Below the pieces are notes generated by a model. It was not told the origin of the DNA, searched no databases, and was given only the letters and a program-made list of their open reading frames with translations. The translations under genes were made by a program, and so were the position numbers. From Pseudeuparius sepicola (lineage: Eukaryota > Arthropoda > Insecta > Coleoptera > Anthribidae), in contig OY987300.1 of assembly GCA_963920635.1 (NCBI GenBank), positions 80,639,899 through 80,703,898 on the forward strand: DNA of 64,000 bases, read 5' to 3'. Positions 23,501 through 35,923 of the stretch are shown piece after piece (within the stretch, counting starts at the first letter, position 1; each line of letters starts with the position of its first letter).

Positions 23501-24747
23501 ATGCAGATGCAGATAGATTCGATAAAAGAATGCAAGATGACGAGAAAGTACAAATGTGGAATTCTCCCATATGTTTCGAACTTGGAAATTTTCGCGACAA
23601 ATGCCGAATGTCTCCTAAAAAGCGACCGAAGGGCAGATTTGGAGAAATGGTATACCAGGCTTATCGATACAATGTTGGAATATATTTCGATACATTCGAA
23701 TGATCAGAAAACGCCATCGCAAGTCGTTAAAATGGGTAAGAGAAAATTAGGATTTTGTATTTCGAATATTTAAAAAAACACGAAAAATATAGCATTTTAA
23801 TAAGTATTGTAATGTTTTAAGCAAAAAATACCTCTTGAATTTTTTTACTAAGTGCCACGGTTCTCTAGAAAATTAAATTTTTTGAAAGTAGTTCAAACGT
23901 ACCATTTACTAAAAAAAATCGGGAACTTGATATTGTCTAGAATTAAAGGCTTTTTGTAAAAACTGATCAATTTGAAGTTATTTAGGGTGTCATTGTAAGC
24001 ATCCGCTTACATTTTTCCCATAGATTTTTTACACCAAATTTTGGCCTATTTTAGAAAATTACCACCACCTATATTCGCTATTATCCCAATTAAAAATATC
24101 CGTACTTGACAGTCAACGAAAAGAAGCGAAACAAAAATATAACGATGCACTTCAGGCTTACGTAACATTATATTTTGGACGCCCCTTAGAAAAATTAAAC
24201 GTGAGTTAAAAAAAAAAAAACGATTTCACCTGAGAATAATAATCGATTTTTAGACATTTTTTGAAGGAGTTCAATCCAGAGTAGCTAGTGGCGTAAAAGC
24301 TTCCGAAGTTAGCTACCAGCTAGCATTTAGCAAACAGGAACTACGGAAAGTTATATCACAATATCCCGGAAGTATGGTAAGTCGCATTTTTGGGAAAGTT
24401 TCAAATTTTCGTATTGTTGCCACCTGCGAAAGTGACCGAAGTGACCGGATCACTTTGATCACTTCTTACCGAATTGCTTTGGGTCACTTGGGATCACTTT
24501 GGTCATTTAATCTATTTACCAGGTAAAAAAAGGTTTGGAACAGTTGTATAAAAAAGTTGAAAAGCATCTTTCTGAAGAAAGTAATCTTCTGCAAGTGGTG
24601 TGGAGAGCAATGCAAGAAGAATTTATAAGACAATATAAAATGTTAGAGGATTTGATTCAACAGTGTTATCCAGGATCGATGATAACATTGGAATTTGCTA
24701 TGAATGATATATTGCATTTTTTCTCAGATATTGCTAGGTCACATTAA
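20522..24747 (+). CDS. EXOC1: Exocyst complex component 1 (Sec3)
   Basis: Exocyst subunit that tethers secretory vesicles to PI(4,5)P2-rich plasma membrane. Eleven exons: 20522-21051, 21121-21266, 21322-21488, 21546-21896, 22042-22156, 22514-22683, 22992-23191, 23383-23735, 24055-24200, 24254-24376 and 24523-24747. The joined product is 841 residues, somewhat shorter than vertebrate (about 890). The N-terminal PH-like membrane-binding domain (about 1-140) starts [20 protein letters not shown]. The Sec3 core begins at [12 protein letters not shown], with coiled coil around [11 protein letters not shown]. The C-terminal helical region includes [38 protein letters not shown] and [18 protein letters not shown]. 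The exon 5/6 junction (REKTG|VYATVV) is the least certain; frame and splice sites agree. Confidence 0.95.
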
Positions 24748-27085
24748 AATTAAAATATTAATTTTGTATGGTATTGTTATGGAGTATGAAATAATTTATT
24801 GTAATCATAGTATCATTAAAACATAAAAATTAAAATGTTTTTAATAGATAGTGTAACATTTTTATTTCTCGCCTTCAAAATATGCCTATGTACCTGATTT
24901 TAGTGAAAAAATTACAAGTGCTTATAGAAACTCTATAACATACACAATTTTTATACAACACTGAATTTTACTTGAAAAATAACTGAAATATTATATTCTC
25001 CTTAGGATGTGTTATTGTGTCAGGGTAATATAACGAGTGATAATACTAATATAATACGAGCGATAATACTTTTTGTTAATTTTACCAATTATAATCCCAA
25101 AATTGAAAACACCACAGCAGGAGTGGTATTTTCTTAGCACTAGGATTATTAATGAGCTAATAAATTAATAAAAAGTATTATCTGATTATTAGGCGTATCA
25201 CGAAGAAAATTGAACAACTGCAAATAATTTAATTATTCAGTTTTTAGGCGTAATTTGACAACCAAACTTATCAGATAATTTAAAATAAACTCTATGCATA
25301 CAAAATTTACAACAGTGATTTAACTTGAAAAATAACTGAGATATGATATTCTCCTTTTACAAAGGTTCTCAATATGTGTTCTTGTGTCATTTATTTGTTA
25401 TTAGGTCACCTTAGATTAGTTATAAAGTATAGACTAGCTCTGGAGCATCTTAGGAGGCCATGATGTTTACAATAATTTCTACTTGACATAAAAGTAAACG
25501 AGGAAGTGAAAGTTAACAATCAGAATAAATAACTTTTGTTAGGAAATGAATGTAATTAATAATGGATCTCTTCTCTTCATGACATAGTGTGTAGCAGGTA
25601 CTATTTTTACACAAAATATATAAAGATTACTTCTTATTGATATAAAATTATTCCACCAATCCTATCATATAAATAAACAAATAAACACAGCTGGATAAAA
25701 ACATTAATCAAACAATGGTACCTATTTAACTTTCACTAGAATATTTAATCAATCTTTGACCAGATGAATTTATAAAGTAGATATATGTCACACATTTCAC
25801 CTCTATCTTAATTTTTCAAATTTAAAAAAAAAACTTCTTGCGCAAATCTTCATTTGAATATTCCAGTGGCATAGATTTGGGAGGAGAAAAGGGAGTTAAT
25901 TTTTAGGAAAACATTTTGATCAATTTTAATGCAAATATTATGGTCATACAATTGTTGTAGGTAAATGAAAACTTTTTATTTTTAAATTGCATTAAGAAGA
26001 TAATAATTTGTATATATTTTATCGAAGCTTTAATTTTTTTCCTTTCTATAGGTCATCTTAATTTTGCATTTTCGCGGTATTGTTCATTTCCTGTAGAATA
26101 TAATCTTAGAAACACTTAACTTTGGCGGACAAATTTCTTTACTTTTAGAGAGAATATAAGCAATTGTTTTTATTTGACCGTTGTTTTTAGTTGACAGTTA
26201 TCAAACTGTCAAATAAAAGCAATAGCTTCTATTCTCTCCATGGCCTACTCATCAATATCGATTAATGTGAAATTAAACTTAAAGGTAATAATTATTTGTT
26301 CCATAAAAGTCAAGAATTTTGCTTAGATACGTAAAATAGTTTGATGATATTTTAATTTCTTATTATTTTGGCATCAATTTAGAACTGGGAAACGTAATGT
26401 AACTAAATTTATACCCCAAATGCTAGACGGTACATCAACTTTGCAACAAACAACAGAATTTTAAAGCGTAAATATCATTTTCTTTTGAAAAATACCTTTT
26501 CTTATCGGTAATTAGTATTAGTAATAAAAAATTTATAGATCGATAAAGCTAGTGATATAAAATAGTTTTTACTAAGTTTCGAGTTTTTAAAATTTTCAGA
26601 AATTTCATAAATATTAAAAATTGTCAAAAAAACTAAATATTTTAGTAGAGCGTTTTGGTACACTTACGTAAAATTGAAAAACAAACAACTTTTTCAAGTA
26701 AAACTTTTTGATATTTTAACAAATAAACCCATTTTTGGCGATATATTTTTTAAATGTCATTTTTGACAGATATCGAAAGTCACATGTCCTCGTTTGAGTG
26801 GGTAATTTTTCATCTTTTTTAAAGCAAAAGGTAACCCCAAAATTAAATTTCGAAAATAAAACGTTAATTAAAAATTTTCCCCTTTTTGGAGGACATTGTA
26901 TACATAGTATTAAAAATACGACATAATTAAAAAATAATATATCCAAATACCAAAGTGTCCAAAAAAGCCACAAAAATATAAGTATACATAAATAAAATAT
27001 TACTACTCTAGATAAAAACACAAATGATAATAATCATCTGTTATAAAACCTTTGATCATTGATGATGTAATAGTAATACACCCTG
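24748..27085. other. AT-rich intergenic region
   Basis: No gene seen. It holds a tail fragment of the tRNA-Pro SINE-like repeat (about 25.0-25.28 kb, shared block AGGCGTAATTTGACAACCAAAC). A small inverted repeat lies at 26146-26242 (AGAGAGAATATAAGCAATTG with its complement). Confidence 0.5.
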
Positions 27086-27467
27086 TCCAAACTGACTACC
27101 CCATACATGCTCGTGCGGGGTAGCGTTGGCAATTTCCATTAATAAAGTCTTAAAGTGAGAGCAAAATCACGAATCTACGTTTTTCGGTTTTTTTTGCGGG
27201 GGATACATTTCCCAACTGAAAGCAATGCAGAAAACACAAATGTTCAACATTATAGCGCATATTCGTATTTATCGACCACCGCGAACGTACCGAAGAAAGG
27301 ACACACGCTATATCCAACGCCGATAGCAAACCATCGGAGAAAGCGTTGGAAAACGGAACGCGCTGTACCACCGCCTGCTTTGATAAGCTTTCACTGCCAA
27401 TGTCGCGATCGCGGCAGGCCTGCCCTGGATAAGCGCTCCATATTCGTCAGTTCGGTCGAGGCCAGCC
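27086..27467 (+). promoter_or_regulatory. Promoter/5' region of the ketoacyl-CoA reductase gene
   Basis: The sequence becomes GC-richer just before the start codon. An arthropod initiator-like TCAGTT sits at 27447-27452, 16-21 bases before the ATG at 27468, and would give a very short leader. The assignment is tentative. Confidence 0.35.
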
Positions 27468-30400
27468 ATGAGGGAAGTAGCTATCCAGGTGGTCTACAAG
27501 GTTGGGATAATATGCACGTTCATAGTCGGTTTCCAGCTGATCAGATTCTTCGTTGGGATTTTGTATCGGAATTTCTTGTCGATCAAGTTGAGGATCAATG
27601 CGGTTGACGTGAGGAAATGCGGACAATGGGCAGGTGAGTTCGGGGACGAGGGCTGTCATTTCGCGAGCGTTTTTGGGCAAAAATTATCCGTCAGTTTTGA
27701 GAAAAAAAAAACGTTGCTTAGCGATTCAAGAAAGTGCCAGAAAGGTTTGGGTGGCAGCGTTATCTAATTTTAGATAAAGTTTATTTATAAAACTTTGTTA
27801 CAAGCTAGATGCGGACGACGAGTAAAAATGTACCTACGTATTTTTATACTTGGTACAATTTTTTCCAGATTAATTTTTAGATGACAACCAATGAAAATTA
27901 TGACACCAGCACGTTCTCATTTGCATATATTTTTTTAAATCAATTTAATATTTTTAAACTCTGATTTCTATTAATTTAAATTTCTAGCTTCTAGTTTAGT
28001 AGCAAATTCATGTGTTATCCGATGATAAATTGCGCTTGCGATATTTTGTTTTTTTTTTGTAGTATACAGAGTGGTCGAAAAAATTCAAAAAAGTTAAATT
28101 TGTTTTTTTTGACTAGGTGTCTGTGACCTTAAATCTGACATCCACCTTTGATTCCAAACAACTTTTGTAAGTAACTTTTTACCGTATTGTAAAAAATAAG
28201 GGTACTTTACTCTTGGGTTATTTTGACATTTTTGAATCTATCTCGTATCCAAAAAGAGATATCTAAATTTTGATATGTGGGTTTTGAGTTTGGAATGATG
28301 CACTAACTTTTTATCTAGAATAAAATTAATTTAATAAATAAGTTTTCCATTTGTGTCCAACTTTCTGCCGGTCACTGTATAACAAAACCGATTATACCTA
28401 CTTCAAGTTACAACATAAATACAAAAGAACCTTATTATACTTTTGTTTCCCCTTAGGCAGTTTGTTCAAAAACAAATCCGAAACAGAGGCACAATACATT
28501 TCCTTTTTGTATTTAAAACCTTTTAAATCTTAACGTCTTTATTTTTTTATTCGCTTGCAAATTGGATTTAAATTGACTGAATATTTGTTCTTTCTCTAAA
28601 ATATTTTCAATTCTTGCAACAAATTATTCGTAAACAAACGTACAAAATACAAGCATCACCATTTTAAAAAAATCATTAAATTCTAATATTTCATTCACAT
28701 TTAAAAACATTATCATAATATAGAAAGTAACATATCATAACAACACTTTTTTGAACTTTTATACCCTCCCTACCATTTTCAATCACTTTCTTTATTGTTC
28801 AAAAATTGAATTCTTTGACTTCAAAAATATACAAAAAAGACATATCAGTCGCTATTTTCAAATTCTCCTATCATTATAATAATGTTAAAAACCCCTTTAC
28901 CAACATTTATCCACTAATTTCTAACTAAAGAATAAAATAGAAATCTTCCATATTATTTTTCATTAAAAATTACACAAAGTAAAATGTCAATAAAATCTTA
29001 AAAACTGCTGTATCGCGAAAAAGTAAACATTTTCATCCCTAAAAGCAAAACGTGTTAAAAGTTAACCACCCTGTATGTACTTTTACCTATTTCGTTCCAC
29101 AGCTAGGTGATAGGTTATCGTACAAAATAATCATCGCCTCCAAATACTACGTGATCGTAATATTTTTTAAATTTTAATTAACCATTGTTTTTAAATTCTC
29201 CATCGGTCGCCATCGAATAAATAAATCACGATAAGTAGGTATAGCCAAGGTCAATCTTATCAAGAACTCTGTATGTGCCTTAGATAATTTTTTTAAGAAG
29301 TCTCATTAGAAAACCTTTTTTGTAATATCTCGCTTGTTCAGTACAGAAAAAAACAGGGACTCTTTAAAATAAGGGGACCCAGCACGTCACAGTCTATCAC
29401 ATAGGAAAAGTGAAGCCTTGAGAGGAAGTTTGTTTTCTGTCGACTCCAAGGAGACCACAAGGGGGCTGGTACAAGGTTATGTTACATGTCAGTGTCGAAC
29501 TGCCATCAGGTTTTATGTGACATTCCAATGCCATAGATTCGAAAGGAGGCAAAATATTTCCCATCATAATACATAATTTTTAACTATTCTAACTTCCAGA
29601 TACTCAGATGTGTCAATTAAAGGTAATGCGGCCGCCTGTATAGTAGTCCCAATAATTGCAACCAGATTTTTCCTGCACCACCTTTAGTAATCCTACAATT
29701 CCCATTACGTGGGCATTACGTATAAGTAGGTAGTTTAAAACAAAAATCGTATTTCGTAAATTTTAAATTATTAAGCGGGTAGCTTCAGTCAGGTCTTTTT
29801 TAAAGAGTTTTTATCTACGACTACAATTTAAACTGTGAGATACCTTGGGAGAGAAATAAAATTGCAAACATTTTATAATGAACACCGAGAAAAACTACAT
29901 GATTATAACTACTAGACCTAATCTTATTAGTCCATCCCGAAATCTGTGAAAGTTCTTTGGGTAGATACATTCAACAAGGGAATAAAGTTCAAGTATATAT
30001 ATTACAAATGGATTGAGGAACCTGGAAACAAGGTGCAATAGCGACAAATTCTTAAATACGCAAAATAGGCACTGATTTACCATACTTATTACTTACATTC
30101 GTGAAAACAATTGCTGGAAATCAATTTCAACTAAGTATAAAATAAATTTATTTCATTTGACAGTTGCCACATTCTGCACTTGTAGACACAACATTGTCAA
30201 GTCTAATTTTTAGAAATCATGGAAACCATTATTAATTTTTACTAACAATCAAAGTACCTGTTATATTCATATAGATTCTCCAATAAAATGGCATACTAGG
30301 CATCACTGATACTATTAGAATGAGGAAAGAATATGCCTCACTTTGGAAAGTATAATGCTGGGTCCCCTTACTTTAAAGAGTCCCTGGAAAATAATAACAA

Positions 30401-31275
30401 AAACATAATAAAGCCAACTATTTTAGTTGTCACTGGTGCAACTGATGGCATTGGCAAAGCTTATGCAGAACTCCTTGCCAAGAAAGGACTTAACGTTGTA
30501 TTGATCAGTAGGACTCAGGCGAAATTAGAAGATGTCGCCAAACAAATTGGTAACCAAATTCATCTGCCAGATCTCTCGCTTGATTTAAACCGTTTGTCTT
30601 TAATTTCCAGAAAACAAGTTTGGTGTCACCACGAAAATCATCACGGCAAACTTTGTGGACACCGAACAAATATACCACGACATCGACAAGCAACTTGTGG
30701 GTCTCGAAATCGGCGTTTTGATCAATAATGTGGGCATGAGCTATCCTTACCCGGAAAACTTCCTCGACGTCAAAGACAGCGAGGTGCTCTACAAAAGTAT
30801 CATAAACTGCACCGTTTTTTCTGTCACCAACATGTGCAAGATAGTGCTGCCCGGTATGGTTGAGCGTCGCAAAGGCGTCATCGTCAACATTTCTTCGATA
30901 GCCGCCCAAATACCGAGCCCGATGTTGAGCGTGTACTCCGCTTCGAAGTCGTACGTGAAGAAGTTTTCGGAAGATCTCGGAATAGAGTATTCCAAATATG
31001 GGATAACGGTTCAGTGTTTGCTGCCGGGTTACGTGGCCACAAACATGTCGAAAATAAGGTCGTCGACGTGGATGGCACCAACGCCAGCGAAATACGTCGA
31101 AGAAGCAGTTGCCACTATCGGAGTGAGGGAAGAAACGACCGGGTATTTCCCGCACACGCTGTTGCTCGGCGTGATATACGTTTTGGATGCCATAACGCCG
31201 AAATTGTCGAGGTGGTTGATAGTGAGGACTATGAGCAATATAAGGTCGAAAGCACTGAGGAGATCGAAGCAATAA
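27468..31275 (+). CDS. Very-long-chain 3-oxoacyl-CoA reductase (HSD17B12/spidey type)
   Basis: ER-membrane short-chain dehydrogenase that reduces 3-ketoacyl-CoA in fatty-acid elongation; the insect orthologue spidey is also linked to steroid metabolism. Three exons: 27468-27633, 30427-30549 and 30611-31275, joined in frame to 317 residues (the family is about 310-320). There is an N-terminal membrane segment at residues 12-33. The NADPH-binding TGATDGIG is at 58-65, directly after the first splice junction (CGQWA|VVTG). NNVG follows, then the catalytic serine in NISSIAAQ and Tyr/Lys in [11 protein letters not shown]. The C-terminus is basic ([10 protein letters not shown]). AATAAA is at 31426-31431. 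Intron 1 is 2.8 kb and carries a hAT-like element that ends 40 bases before exon 2. Confidence 0.95.
27634..29353. other. Reductase intron 1, 5' part
   Basis: AT-rich intronic DNA. A lone CACCCTGTATG end motif at about 29069 resembles the palindrome family termini. Nothing else was recognised. Confidence 0.45.
29354..30386. mobile_element. hAT-like non-autonomous element, CAGGGACTC family, copy 1
   Basis: The inverted termini are CAGGGACTCTTTAAAATAAG and CTTTAAAGAGTCCCTG with GGGGACCC/GGGTCCCC inside. The 8-bp flanks GAAAAAAA and GAAAATAA differ at one position. CAGGG termini plus an 8-bp duplication are hAT features. No transposase frame was found. It lies within intron 1 of the reductase gene. 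A second copy is at 61.8-62.8 kb. Confidence 0.85.
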
Positions 31276-31572
31276 TATAATTTGTAGGGATTAACATATG
31301 ACTACAAGATCTTGAATAAGTTTTTATGATGCTGTGTATTTGAGAGCAGTTGATCACTTAATGTGCTATATAGTAAATTGTCAATAATTACCTAGCTACC
31401 TACACATAGTAACTTATTATAATATAATAAATGTAAAGTAAAACAAGTATTTTTATTTAACGAACAATAATACAAACATCTGTAACTGCATATTGATACA
31501 GCGAAGAAATGATTACAATCATTTTTATGTCTAATAGTAAAAGTGTTGTTAGAATTACTTTTGTTAAACTTA

Positions 31573-32732
31573 TACGCGATTGAATATAAGAAATACGCCC
31601 ACTGTAGGTTCTGCTAAACTAAGTCTATGGGCCATGCCATTTTGTTGATCCGTATATTATGTTTTTTGTTTTGTTCAAAATCAGTCAAAAAAGCTTTATT
31701 TTATAAAGTTGACTATTATAATAATGTGGTAAATAACAACAGTTGAATTCAAATGTTTAAATATTCCCGCCACGCTTGTGCCAAAAAAGAGAGAAGAGTT
31801 AAAGAAGAGTTGTGAAATAAAGCAAGTAAAATGTGATTTTTATTATGATTACCACGCCCAAAAGGCCTCCCACAGTTATCAGAAGTGAAATTTGAACATG
31901 CTAAAGTGTTATGCAGTGTAATTACGAAGTTTTAGTGCGAGATTCGGACGAAAAACCGTCTTGATTCGATCGCCGAGGTCCTAACCTAAACATTTTTTGT
32001 TTGTTTGTTCCTGAAAACATTTTCGAGATGGAACAAGTTTCGAATCAATTTAATTTAACCAACAAAGTTCTCTATTTCGAATTCTGCTTTTAGTTTATTT
32101 TTAGTTGCCTGTTGCCTTTGCAATTACACAAATCATAAATAATAATGTTTAAACTTTATAATAACCGGTAAGTACAGTTTCCCGCGGTGTATGTCTGCCC
32201 CGATTTTTTTGAAATTTTGGCTACCCCCCTATTTTCGGGGTCTTTGAACACGAATCTGACCTTAGTTTTTGGTGCTCGGGCGTAGTTTCCGAGAAAATGA
32301 ATTTTCAAATTTCCTTTGACACCTCACTTTTCAGGGCGATATTTGTGGTTATAATCCGGATGAATTTTTACTCTATGCAGCTCAAACTGATCACCACACT
32401 ATTTTGCACCTTTTGCAACATCGAAACTTCGCGGAAACCCGCGGAAAATCCGAAATTTTGAAAGATTTGTGCCGTGTTTACGTCCGGCCCGGCCGCTGTT
32501 TTCGCCCCACAATCGGCGGGCGCCGATTGTCGGGGGAACTTTTACCTAATAACCAAATAACTTTATGAAGACGACCACAAAATTATATAGAAGACGACAA
32601 GAACAATGAACAAGAACAAAGAACAACGCAGTGTAAACCCAAAGTGTGCCCAAAGCTAGAGGTGACAATGGCCCATATAGTTAGTTCGCATAGTGCCCGT
32701 CGGGGCCTTGGCATCTTAAATTCAGTCGCGTA
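31573..32732 (+). mobile_element. 1.16-kb TIR element (TACGCGA family), copy 1
   Basis: The termini are TACGCGATTGAATATAAG and its near-complement CTTAAATTCAGTCGCGTA. An inverted copy of almost the same length is at 58610-59755, where a TA flanks each end. The interior has a GC-rich block (CGGCGGGCGCCGATTGTCGG) and no open frame of note. It is non-autonomous; a TA target duplication would suit Tc1/mariner-like mobilisation. Confidence 0.8.
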
Positions 32733-32742
32733 TTGAAAAAAT

Positions 32743-33256
32743 CTTAGACAAGGAAAGAGAGAGGACACCATGCTTGTTGTGTTGTTACGTCGTTTTTGCA
32801 CGGCGGCCATTTTATATGTGGCGGACAAAGCGAGTACGTTGTGAGTTAATAATTTGTGAATTAAAAGTAACAGTGATTAATGGGAAAATATACTCATCTT
32901 ACGATGGTATATTATATTCTTAATTGATTATGATAGTTTCATAAAATATGGGCTGGTTTCCATGGGCGTGCATTATTTATCTTATTTTGATTGTTTAGAA
33001 ATCGCCGCAAATAAATATATTTCAGCACTTGACACTAGCTTTACATTTGGGAAATAATCTGCAAATAAATAGGTACCAATATTTAAAATTACATGTAGGT
33101 AAGTCAAAATTAACTACCTTTTCATTTTTTTACATTTTTGTGATATTGGCTAAGAACACGTTTCATGCTACGTCACTGGCCTGTCGTGCGATGTGACAGT
33201 GGGTAACACGGCCGCGAGCGCAGTTATTAGGCTTCCTCTCTCTTTCCTCGTCTAAG
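32743..33256 (+). mobile_element. CTTAGACAAGG-family TIR element, copy 2
   Basis: A 514-bp copy with both ends (CTTAGACAAGGAAAGAGAG ... CTCTCTTTCCTCGTCTAAG). The 8-bp flanks GAAAAAAT and TAAAAAAT differ at the first base. Its right end is only 37 bases beyond the DRAM-like stop codon, so it probably supplies part of that gene's 3' UTR. Confidence 0.85.
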
Positions 33257-33293
33257 TAAAAAATAGAAAGGTATTGTGCTACATAGGAAAAGT

Positions 33294-34422
33294 TCAAACT
33301 TTGAGAACTATTTGCGGTTCTTGAAAACTTATTAGTTTGAATTCTGCTGTGTACGTTGAAAAAAACACCATAGCCCCAATAGCCATAGTCCATTCGCTTA
33401 TTGAACTGATGACGTGGTACTCGTAGCCGCCGTTTTCCTTTGTCCATTTTGTTACGTCATCACCTAAAATATGAAAATATAATAATTTTTGAACTTAATG
33501 TGACCGGAGATATTTTTTCAACCGCTGAATTTTAAAAAGGCCATTCCACCAAATATGCCGGACAATATGAACGCTATCGTTGCCACGCTCGCTAGTACCA
33601 CCCTTGCAATATTTGACAACTTGCTGTCTATTATAGGATAAATTCTAAAAGATATCACCGTCTGAAAATATTAAAGGCTATAATATTATTATACTTCTTT
33701 TTAGGAACTGCGTGTGAAGGTTACCTGCATCCATAAGTATACCATGCCCAATCCAAAACACAAAAATGCTCCTATTATATGTACAGAAAAAACATTGGTT
33801 TCTTGGAAATGAGCTACCAACAGTACTCCAATAACCGACAAAATTGCCAAGTGAAGCCCAATATAATTCAGCATTCTAACATTGCGTTTTACGCTGTTTT
33901 TATCGCATATTTCCTTTACCTGCCTGTATCTTATGTAGGCTACAAGCAACACTACAAAATAAATTATTTAGTTATCGAAAATCAATTATCATTATTTTAA
34001 AAAGAGGATATAAGTACTTAGTATTGATCCTATATTTAACATGAACCCAAACACACAACTTTCCGGTGACCAGGACCCTGTGTCACTTATGTAAGGAAAT
34101 GCAGGACCTACGTCATTGTTGTACATTGCTATGACGTAGCTGAAAAAAAGAAAGTAAAAACAAACGACAATCAAAGTCTTATTATATTTTCTATTTTACA
34201 GTCTAAGGATTTCCTGATGTTATTGTTATGTAGGTATCTATATAGCAATTATTATTGTTTGTTGTTGCACTTACGGATGTAGAAAAAATATTGTACACAA
34301 CTCCTCGAATGAAGTGTTTTATCAAAATAAAATGTTAGATGATGTACTTACGAAGTAACAAATGTTAATGGAAACCACACTCCAACAGCAATTGGTAGAA
34401 GATAACAATATTTAAATAACAT
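33294..34422 (-). CDS. DRAM-family (Frag1/DRAM/Sfk1) membrane protein
   Basis: Multi-pass lysosome/plasma-membrane protein of the DNA-damage-regulated autophagy modulator family. Five exons on the minus strand: 34352-34422, 34018-34139, 33725-33951, 33523-33661 and 33294-33463, all in phase, giving 242 residues. Signatures: N-terminal hydrophobic segment LLPIAVGVWFPLTFV, YVIAMYNNDV followed by PAFPYISDTG and PESCVFGFMLNIGSIL, VAYIRYRQV, and a C-terminal HVISSISEWTMAIGAM. Five to six membrane segments are evident. It could be DRAM2- or TMEM150-like; I cannot separate these. The stop lies next to a transposon. Confidence 0.9.
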
Positions 34423-34962
34423 TTTAAATTTTACGATTTTATGGAGACATTCTTTCCTCTTTTTCTGAGCGTGACTGGCAACGTTTCCAGCATAAACTAT
34501 GGGTAAAGGCAAATGTAAACTATATGTATTAATCCATAATTCTCAACACTCCACACAAAAGAATTATTACGTCAACATGCAACACTTTCCGAATGAAACT
34601 CCAACTCTAGGTAATCTTGGTGAAACTGGAATAGATTTCAAGATATGTAAATGTTTGTTTAGATAACAATAATAAAACACGGGCTCAACAAATTCGTTAT
34701 TAATTTTCGTGTAAGTTGTTGATGAGTTTCAGCATGATACTGTTGCTATAGCATCACCATAGCGCTTTCGCTGTAGATTAGTGCAATACTTTATTCATAA
34801 ATCTTAATGAGAAAATGATAGGGCACGTTTTTTTTTGTAAACAAACATTTACATAGATACCTAGTAGAAAGCATTCTATAATGGGATAAGTAAAACGATG
34901 ATATTTAACAAATTTATTTACCAAAACTATAATACTAATAATGATTATTAACCTAAATATTC

Positions 34963-35923
34963 CTAAAAAATCCTACGCTCAATAATGCCACAATATCTAT
35001 TCAAGGCATTTGCTATTGCCATCAAAGATTCACCAATATTAATAGGACTCTCTCGATCATTTGGGGAACTTTGTTTAATGGGAGAAGTATTGGTAGATAC
35101 AGTTATCATTTTCGGCTTCCTACTACCTTAAAAACAATAAAACTCGTTAAGAAACCACGATAGTGTCATTGATTTATTTATTACTTCTTCTTTGTTTAGG
35201 TTTTTCTTTTTCCGGTTTAATTTGGTCCATTTTTTCTTTTTCAGACGAATGTTCTGGATTATTTTGTGTTGGTGATAGATTCGCATCATGAGCAGATTCG
35301 CTGAATCTTGAATTTGTGTCATTGTCCTGTTCGATGTCCATGGAGGAACTTGGGAAATCGACTACTTCTTGTTTAATGGAAATTGGGGGAATACATTCTT
35401 TGTTTTTATCATTCGTAGGAAATTGCAATATCTTCAACAAATTAATTTAACATTTCGCAATAAAAGGTGTATGGGTAGACTTACCACTGTTTTTTTCTTA
35501 GGTAATATAGGGTCAGAAGGTTTCTTCTTGAACACTTTTGCGTCTTCGTTCAACAGACACATGCCCATCACTTCGATCAAATCTTTCTCCACATCTGTCA
35601 GCACCTTGCCATATTTCAATTTGCGCCGCGTATGCGACTTCCATTCAGTGAATACCTTGAAACGTACCCAAATATTATCGACGATACCATTGTCAAAAAG
35701 TCCCTACCTTCTTCCAATGTGACATTTCCCTGCAGGGACCAGAGCAGTTGTTCAATTTCTTGGCCATTTCTCTCCAAATGTCGTTCAATTCCGCCATGTG
35801 CATCTTTTGGACGTTCCAACCCTTCTTCAACAGCGAATGTTGCTTGACGAAGTCCAGATATATCTCGAACTGTTGTTTCGCCGTTTTCTTATGTTTATCC
35901 GGGGTGGAATCCGTCGAGTCCAT
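34963..35923 (-). CDS. Myb/SANT-like DNA-binding protein (zeste/Adf-1-type regulatory protein)
   Basis: Probable nuclear DNA-binding protein. Four exons on the minus strand: 35708-35923, 35485-35655, 35185-35431 and 34963-35126, giving 265 residues. The Myb/SANT-like domain (about 14-100) shows QQFEIYLDFVKQHSLLKKG, the conserved tryptophan in LNDIWREMAKKLN, and WKKVFTEWKSHTRRKLK. The middle is charged and low complexity (EKEKMDQIKPEKEKPKQRR) with a SUMO-like IKQEV. The C-terminal helix ESLMAIANALNRYCGIIERR could mediate oligomerisation. Exon 3 has an in-frame stop just past its donor, so skipping the last splice would give a shorter form. A minus-strand AATAAA is at 34913-34918. The target and role are unknown. 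Confidence 0.8.

Noticed and set aside
30333..30728. A frame starting upstream of reductase exon 2 that includes TGATDGIG.
   Set aside because: Its first part is hAT-element DNA and its end runs in the wrong frame; the spliced model 27468-31275 gives the full family-length protein.
30505..31272. A 255-codon minus-strand frame.
   Set aside because: It is antisense to the reductase exon; its His/Arg-rich composition is that of a shadow frame.
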